Below are positions 57,580 through 64,000 of a stretch of 64,000 nt of DNA, in pieces (position 1 is the stretch's first letter; every line of letters begins with the position of its first letter). This stretch comes from Opisthorchis felineus (Eukaryota > Platyhelminthes > Trematoda > Opisthorchiida > Opisthorchiidae): contig SJOL01007141.1 in assembly GCA_004794785.1 (NCBI GenBank), positions 919,763-983,762 on the forward strand, in the 5' to 3' direction. The translations under genes and the position numbers were made by a program. The notes beneath the pieces were generated by a model. The model was not told where the DNA came from and did not search any database. It saw only the letters and a list, made by a program, of their open reading frames with translations.

Positions 57580-57782
57580 GTTTGAACAGTCATTCTCATG
57601 TCGTGATACATTATGGGAGGAATCACGGGACTCGAGTCCCGATCTTGTTGAGCCTCACTCGATTGGACCAGAATCTGAACCCGATATCTGAGATAGGAGG
57701 CGAACGCGTCATGACTGCTCCACCAACGGTCTCTGGAAGCACCCAGATTTTCACGTCTTAATGAGCTAAGGTGTTCCACACT
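57580..57782 (-). mobile_element. SINE-2 element, copy 3
   Basis: The order of blocks in reverse (CACCTTAGCTCATTAAGACG, TGGTGGAGCAGTCATGACGC, TATCGGGTTCAGATTC and ATGACTGTTCAAACGAG) follows the SINE-2 copies, with GGGTTCAGATT as a degenerate B box. Confidence 0.5.
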
Positions 57783-58339
57783 TGACCAATGTGATTCACT
57801 TTTGCTCTACTGAGTTGATCAACTGCACAAATTGACTGTATTAACGCCCACTACCTGCATGATTCAACCGCTCTTCATTTGGTTCACCTCGAAGGTGGCA
57901 ACTTCATAACCCGTACAGAATAATGGCTATGATTCTGTGAGCAGGGCACGAATTTATCTTAGCGTTAGCATGCAATGGCGTACTAGGTGGCCATCCGTCT
58001 ACCAACTAACTACGGCTCCATCATTTTTGTACCAGAAAAATCTCCTTCCAAACCATCACTGAACGTCACTACCACGAAGCTCATGCCATAAACATATTGG
58101 GCCACCTGGAACTTCAAATCATTCTGTATCATGTTTTTTCATTGACGGCAGTATTCACTGGCTGTTCAACCGGATTTATCTAACCCTGTTTGTTAGCAGC
58201 TTTACGCAAGGGGAGAATGCAATTATCATGATTTCTTCCTAGGAAATCAACCGGAGAGATGACTGTTTTTGTGTGCAATCCCTTGGTTATTTAACTTATA
58301 ATGGAGAGTTTGTCCCGTAATTGAAAACAGTTTATGCTT
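57783..58339. other. Unassigned non-coding DNA
   Basis: Nothing recognised. Confidence 0.35.
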
Positions 58340-58450
58340 AAAATCCACTGGAAAGCTGTCTCACCCTCACTGGGAATCACCAGCAGTGCGCATCTTTTGA
58401 AACCCCAGGGAGTCTGTAACCCGCGACCTCCCGGCTAGTAGTTTGAACAT
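58340..58450 (-). mobile_element. Leu/Ser-like SINE, copy 5
   Basis: In reverse: AGGTCGCGGGTTACAGACTC as a mutated B box, then CCTGGGGTTTCAAAAGATGC, GCACTGCTGGTGATTCCCAG and GAGGGTGAGACAGC. The A-box head is lost. Confidence 0.5.
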
Positions 58451-58929
58451 TTGACGTGTTTGTACTCGTTCAAATTTTGGCAGTGATCCTCAAAATATTA
58501 CCTTTCAAATGAATCGGATAACGTACCCACCTGTTTTTTTTACGTGGTATGCGTGCACGGTGATCAATAAGCACACATCATTGACACGATCTTCTATTAC
58601 AAATATTCATGGATTAGTTTGGAAACTTGCGCACAAAACTTGATACTCGGAATTTGGCATAACTGTTATTTGTGGGGTGAAAGACAGCGGAGCTACCCAG
58701 GTAAAATTGGAAGCCTTCATTTAAATTTCGCCTAGAAGAATTTGTTATTGGTAGTTTTTCGCCAGTACATGCAGTATGTTTATAAACCTCAACTTAGTCT
58801 GCCCTTCATCGTTATGTAATTTTTAAGCGAGCAAATGCTGATGCATGCTGCAAAGTTTGATATCCCTCTTTACGTTCGTCCATAGCATTATTTTGTTATC
58901 TGAACACGTAAGTTCGTCGTAAGTGTTTT
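58451..58929. other. Unassigned non-coding DNA
   Basis: Nothing recognised. Confidence 0.35.
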
Positions 58930-59187
58930 CGTGGTTATTACGTTTACATCACACTCGTTTGAACAGTCGTCCTCCTGTTCTGGTGCAAGTATTCTGATGA
59001 GCCCATACCAGGAGGGTTGGGGAAGCATCGGACTCGAATTTTCTGTTATTAGAGCTCATCAGCCATGCATATCCTTGGCCATGCGGAGTTTCGAACTCCG
59101 CACGTCTGACTTGCGAGGTGAGTGTGTTAGCACTACTCGACTACTCCGGACACATCCGAATTTTCACGTCTGAACAGGCGCACATTT
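58930..59187 (-). mobile_element. SINE-2 element, copy 4 (best preserved)
   Basis: In reverse: CCTGTTCAGACGTGAAAATT, head GGAGTAGTCGAGTAGTGC, AGACGTGCGGAGTTCGAAAC with a good B box (GAGTTCGAAAC), GCATGGCCAAGGATATGCAT, then CAGAACAGGAGGACGACTGT and the distal end CAAACGAGTGTGATGTAAAC. The two ends are themselves related (GTTCAGACGT, GTTCAAACGAG). About 255 bp. Confidence 0.7.
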
Positions 59188-60370
59188 GTTTATCACCACC
59201 AGGACAGGAGGACGATATGGACGTGAATACATAAGTGTAGTCACCGGCAAGTACTGGTCTGTTACACTGATCACCACAACCTTGAAATTGTTGTTTCAGC
59301 TTCAGGTTGTAACACACAAAATCATGATATTTTGGTCATTTATGGAAATTAGTCTCAACAGGATTGCAGCTCAAAACGCAAAAACTTGAACAGCCTTCAT
59401 AGGCAGCTCGTTGGCTTCCCTTTTGCCGCACGTTTACAGTACAATGACGATTTTCGCTATTCTGTTGATCATACTCTTAGAAGGCGCTTTGCTCTCGTTC
59501 ATGAGACAACTCCAAACCTGAGTGAAATACTTAAAGCAGGGAGTTGTGGTGAACAAGTCATAAAATTTCGTAAAATTACACGCAGCCTCGGAGGTCTTGA
59601 GCTCAATACCTTTGACAAAACGTACCTGACTTGAAGCCTTTTGATGAGGAGTATTCTTGTCTGAGTCCTTGCATAAATCATGCAACCAGCTACTGGTCAC
59701 CTGCTGTGATGCAAACATAGATAGCATATTTTGAGGATGGCATTCAAAGAATTCATACAAGTGTTCATATAAGGTAAGTTATTTGGTCTGCTGAATTGTC
59801 AGATCGTACAATGCGATGCCTCTTAGTTTGGTCACAGTTGGCGAGGTCATTCTTCGTTGCCACTTCTCCTTTTTGGTTAAATGACCCAGGATCAGACTCA
59901 TCATGGTCTGAATAAACGTGTTGAATGTGGTCAGTAGTGAATGCATGCTGACCGACTGCATCATTCAAATTCGTTTCTGGTGGAAGAACTGCCATTTATA
60001 CTTTCGAATTCGAACACGGCGGCTTTTGAGCTTTCGCATATATTAGGTGCAAAAACAATCGCATAACTTTCAGGAAAGCAGTGACCTTTAATTTGACTCA
60101 AAGTACTGTTTTGACTTGTCCCTTTTAGGGAAAAGTTTATTGATTGTTGGCCTTGTCAGGCCTCGTTTAATAAGATGCTTGCCCAGAGCTGTCCTCTGTT
60201 CTTCGGGCTTCATGCAAAAGGAAAGTTTGCTCCTGGCAGGTCTTTTATGTTCAACATCAGAAGTTTGCTCGAATGGGCTGGGATTACCGAGTTATCTATC
60301 AGAGGAACAAGCGTATTTACCACCTGACCAGTGTAACAAGATGATTGAAAAATAACCTGAGTTTTGTGGA
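59188..60370. other. Unassigned non-coding DNA
   Basis: Frames at 59386-59634 (+) and 59434-59760 (-) overlap in opposite directions. Neither is recognised, and no splice support was found. Confidence 0.35.
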
Positions 60371-60374
60371 AGTA

Positions 60375-60535
60375 ACACATTGCTCATAAGGTTGCTGAGA
60401 AAGCTTCTACAGCCAACGACCGGTTTCGCTCTTCTTGGTGTTTATCAGGTGGGTGCACTCCCCGAGTCTCCCTCTACCTTTTGTTCCAGATGAGACCAAA
60501 CTGCACGAAATTAGCGAAATACACTCATTTGCATA
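60375..60535 (-). ncRNA. Hammerhead-repeat copy, left half of an inverted pair
   Basis: Reverse strand: AGAGGGAGACTCGGGGAGTG, CACCTGATAAACACCAAGAAG with CTGATAAA in place of CTGATGAG, GCGAAACCGGTCG, then GGCTGTAGAAGCTTTCTCAG and CAACCTTATGAGCAATG. The triplet is GTA, still a NUH site. Helix II is weak. Confidence 0.65.
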
Positions 60536-60860
60536 CCAATTTGGATTTGAATGGAAAATGAAGTTTAGGGACACTCGGGGACTGCGTCCACCCCATAATC
60601 CCCAAGAAAGGCGGAACGGTCGCTGGCTGTCGAGGAGTTTTCAGCAGCCTCATGAGTAGGGTACTATTTCTATACAATGTACAGCGATACTGGCCTACCG
60701 TACGAACTGAAAAATGAGGAGGCCTGGTGCAGCACATTCAGAACACAATAAAAAACCGAGAGATTCAGCTGGGATGCAGGTGAGCCCTCCCCCCTCCTTC
60801 GTAAAAACCAAACAGGCAAGCAACTGAGTGTATTCCGTCAAGCTGAGCTTCCATTTTGTG
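60536..60860 (+). repeat. Hammerhead-repeat copy, right half of the inverted pair plus body
   Basis: ACACTCGGGGACTGCGTCCA, AGGCGGAACGGTCGCTGG and CTGTCGAGGAGTTTTCAGCA, with CTCATGAGTAGGG at the end. CTGATGAG is lost (CCCCATAATC). The body follows to about 60850 (TGAGGAGGCCTGGTGCAGCA, GAGAGATTCAGCTGGG). With the preceding copy it forms a palindrome of about 270 bp with its centre near 60520. Confidence 0.7.
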
Positions 60861-62214
60861 TATGTGAGTTTTTTTTTGGAATGTTTTACTGTGATAATAA
60901 TCAACCTTAGTTCCTGAATTTTGCTATGTAACAGAGCACTGCTTGTGATTACATGCGGAATTCCTTAACTACCGGTGTAAGGAGGGAAGCTCTTCACCGC
61001 AAAGTCGTTTATTAGCAAATACCAAATAAACAGTTACAAACTATTGGACAGGAAAGTAAACGTCTCATATGCACTTTATTTCTAAAAACTGAACATTCTG
61101 CCTCGTCCTCTTCAACTTTCGTGGATATTCATTGACCATCAAGCAATTGTAAACGAGCGCTGCAAAGCAGTTCCATCAGTTCCGTAATAGGCCCCACCTT
61201 CCATTAAACGCGACGTGGAGATACGAGAAAATCATACACTACTCGCATGCCTCATCAGTAGTAGCCGCCGTTACACTGATAGAGTGTTAATAACGCGATC
61301 ACACAGTGTCCCATCTAAGTCATTGTTCTGGAAAGAATCGAGTCTCTTAAGTGTGATGCGAATTCTCTGAGAATTTGGGATAAAACCTGATTAATCACCA
61401 TAATCCAATACTTGCTACGAGTGGTCTACTGAGATGTTATACGACTCTATCGATTGCACGCCGAGTGAGTAGGTTGGACTTACTATCATCCCTTATCTAG
61501 CTTTTCGGTCAGTACAGGTGAAGAACGATCACTGTTTGAATAACAACGACTCCTCTTCAAGGGATTTTTCTGAAGAGAAGTCATCGCCACCGGGAGCGAT
61601 TTCTCTCGGTAACTACTTGATACCATTGAATATAGTTTAGAGAGAACACTATAGAAGAAAACGATGGATTGGCAGTTAACGTGATACCGTAAGAATTTTT
61701 TGGAGATGGGTAAGTCTAAGTTGGAAATACTCCACCAACAGCCGGACATGACCGCAATCACAAGGCATGTATGAATAACGGGGACAACCGTATCAAGCTA
61801 CAATATTCACTCAAAAATGTACGTAGGTCACTCCTGGTGAGCATGGAAAAGAAAGTGTTTGCTCGTGTCAAGAATTATTGGAATGTACATCTGGTTGATT
61901 GTTTCACTGGACTATTTCGTCGAAGACACTTTGCAATCCAGCTATTTTGGACAGTCTGTAATTTTAATTTATGGGCACTGTAAGATACCGAGACGTGTAC
62001 ACGTTACAGTTCACCCGAGCACTCTCGTCTTTCTCCGTCGTGCCGCCTAACTACACGTCTTGACAAGGTGCCTAGTGGACAAGATCTGTTTCACTGACGT
62101 GCAATAATGTCAATTTATTTGACGAAAGCCTTATACTGGGAGGAAGAAAGAAACGGGACAGGGAGGAGACCTTGGGCTAGCCTACAACAAACGTCTGATG
62201 TGCATATTCGTTTA
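60861..62214. other. Unassigned non-coding DNA
   Basis: No recognised gene or repeat. Frames of 70-91 codons on both strands lack support. Confidence 0.4.
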
Positions 62215-62218
62215 GCAT

Positions 62219-62595
62219 TCAGACGCACAATCCGGACAGAATCTGACAGCATGAGTGTCGCTGACATCCGTTAGGCGCCATATCGCTCACCGGGAGGGTC
62301 AAGTGGATCCCACCGTTGAAGGCGAACAGTACCAACAGCGCCCAAACTTTTCGTAACGTCCTGTATTCCCTTCCGGTATGTCCAACTCTGTCCACTTTTA
62401 GGTTTTGGCCACTCCAAATAGGGAACAGAAAACAGCGCTCGTCTGAGCAGGTGGCAACTCGGCAAGCACAAAACAGCCTAGCCACCTTGGCTTGCATTGT
62501 GGATACATTCTCTGAGAAAAGTACGCACAGCTTCACCAAAGACCCCGTTTCCTGATCACCTTGTTGTGCATTTGCTCCTTGCAGGCGATTCAAGC
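62219..62595 (-). mobile_element. RTE-type LINE C-terminal fragment, reverse strand
   Basis: Two reverse frames together read RRALFSVPYLEWPKPKSGQS, TYRKGIQDVTKSLGAVGTVR and, after a shift, MAPNGCQRHSCCQILSGL. This is the family C-terminus (RR-LFS-P--EWRK-RGGQ ... KEIT-LGAVG--RLPGW-P ... DMAANRCQWRSCCQFLS). The 124-codon frame starting at 62593 includes unrelated upstream sequence. RT and tail are absent. Confidence 0.8.
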
Positions 62596-63389
62596 TATAC
62601 CTTTAGTACATTGATTTTCAAAGACGAGAATATATCTCACATCCTTCGCTGAAAGCGGCCAAGAATAGTATAGTACATACTATAGCCGTGTACATGCGTC
62701 ATTTGAGACCGAATGGTGTCTTCCCAATAACATGTAGCGCCACTTGAAGAGCGCAATTCTCGTTTTTGAGATTCCTCCACTGACTGCCTTTCACATTATC
62801 GTCAGAGCTAACGCAACTTCCGAGTTAAGAATAATGTTCCACAAATTCCAGTGTAAGTTCAATAGCCGTACTTGAGTCTTGAATTCTAGCTTCAGAGAGA
62901 TAGCATGCGTCAGTAGAAATCAAGTCCAACAAACACACAAGAGCAGTCTGTCGTCTAGCTTGTTTTAGAGTGCTAGCATTAAAAGCTACCAAATGAACTG
63001 TGTGTTGGTGTTCGAAGAATGATTTTTGAGTGTCTGTGACCGTGGTGACCGATTTAACCGTAAATACTGCAGCTAGTGGCAATGGACGGATTTGTTAGTC
63101 CCAAAGAATGAGCCTACGGAGATAACGCTATCAACTGAGTGAACGGGAAGAAGAACGAATCACCATCATGGCCATCAGTATCATCGGCAGCTTGAAGTCA
63201 GCTTTCAACACTTATGCTTTACTGCTATACAACCATAATTCATTTGAAGGCCTTATTGTGGAGAAGAGGACAAAAGTGGATGGGGGAGGGGACTTAGTGC
63301 AAGCCTACCACACACACATTCCAGGGAGCCTATACCAGCAGAAACTCATTCAGTCAATCTGGATACACATTGAAATCAAGGCCATTGAT
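62596..63389. other. Unassigned non-coding DNA
   Basis: No motif or repeat identified in the short frames (62825-63082 reverse, 63168-63407 forward). Confidence 0.35.
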
Positions 63390-63870
63390 ATCGATCAGCA
63401 ACTGTAACTTGCAGCGTCTCCTGCCAAGCATAGTGCAGATCACGCGCATCCCATTCCGGAAGGCGAGTCGCACCGACTGCACCCGGACTTTTCGCGATCC
63501 CTTTTATACCAGGTCACAGGTTGTCCACGATTCTGTTTGTGTCACTCTGAACTGGACACGGAACACAGCACACTTCGCCGAACGATGATTCGGCACGTGT
63601 AACACACGGCTTTTGGTGTTTGTCAGATTCGTAGATGAAAGTTCGTGTTGCGCAACCGAACACTGGCTTCCCAATTGCCTCGTTACGGATTCGCCAACAC
63701 CAATCTACATGAACTGTGGTTCTGAGACAACGGCTGTCGAGGTCTTGAAGATGTCCTAGTTTGGCTTCTCGTATAGGCCCTGTTCAACAGCCGTGACAAA
63801 TCAGCCCATACTGTAACCTGATACACACGTTCTCTGGGATTTCGGGATAGGCCGCTTTATCGCCATAGGT
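63390..63870 (-). mobile_element. RTE-type LINE C-terminal fragment, reverse strand, strongly decayed
   Basis: From about 63835 downward, RERVYQVTV gives the 'K-RVY-A-VRA-LLYGCETW' block. Text then corresponding to 'FDNRCLR' and VPNHRSAKCAVF appears in changing frames, then GQPVTWYKRDREKSG (RGGQP-TW---MKE). Many small indels separate the blocks. Same strand and family as the 62.2 kb copy. Confidence 0.55.
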
Positions 63871-63944
63871 GTGTCAAATCAACACATGTAACCCGAGCCT
63901 TAGAGATTCGTGGATTTGTTTTGTTTGTCGCACTCAACTTTTTA

Positions 63945-64000
63945 TTTTGAGAACCTAACCCTTCGGCCACCAGCGGCTGGTCAGCAGTGTGATTAACTCT
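63945..64000 (-). mobile_element. Leu/Ser-like SINE running off the window
   Basis: Reverse strand: CAGCCGCTGGTGGCCGAAGG and GTTAGGTTCTC, with CACTGCTGACC upstream. It matches the 28.1 kb copy across the head and flank. The rest lies beyond base 64000. Confidence 0.5.

Overview
The window looks like non-coding eukaryotic DNA from a flatworm, most likely a digenean fluke. Open frames are short. Nothing resembles operons, Shine-Dalgarno sites or dense bacterial coding. The recognisable content is degraded retroelements of types common in flatworm genomes: RTE/CR1-like LINEs with the GGQ-MTW C-terminal signature, Penelope-like elements, one Ty3/Gypsy pol remnant and several tRNA-derived SINE-like families. 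The digenean call rests on protein-motif resemblance recalled from flatworm LINEs, not on a search, and a cestode cannot be excluded.

Layout. 1-3 kb: a hammerhead-bearing repeat, a SINE and a reverse-strand CR1-like RT. 5.2-8.0 kb: a Gypsy protease/RT/RNase H remnant running straight into an RTE-type RT with its 3' tail. 11-20 kb: hammerhead-repeat copies, a 123-bp-arm palindrome flanked by a 13-bp direct repeat, a possible small secreted-protein gene (16.3-16.9 kb) and a second RTE tail. 22.9-33.7 kb: mostly unassigned, with two candidate host exons (near 25.9-26.2 and 33.5-33.7 kb) whose splice phases are compatible, plus hammerhead and SINE copies. 34.5-36.2 kb: a forward LINE endonuclease-RT with a reverse-strand LINE tail nested in it. 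44.6-50.6 kb: a 52-unit CAT microsatellite, pieces of a reverse-strand RTE element, and a Penelope-like RT abutting a hammerhead repeat. 50.9-57.1 kb: more hammerhead repeats, a Penelope N-terminal region and a Penelope GIY-YIG endonuclease. 57.5-64 kb: SINEs, an inverted hammerhead pair and two reverse-strand RTE tails.

The most interesting system is the dispersed repeat of roughly 300 nt seen in over 20 full or partial copies on both strands. Its conserved part has the layout of a type I hammerhead self-cleaving ribozyme: a long helix I, CTGATGAG, a helix II hairpin, CGAAAC, a very short helix III and a GTC cleavage triplet. Copies are circularly permuted, sometimes inverted, and repeatedly lie beside Penelope-like RT or GIY-YIG fragments. 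Penelope-like elements are known to carry hammerheads in their pseudo-LTRs, so these repeats are best read as pLTRs or derived non-autonomous retrozyme-like units.

No element seen here is intact. RT catalytic motifs are mutated, frames are broken and 5' ends are missing. Host coding content is limited to a few weakly supported exons.
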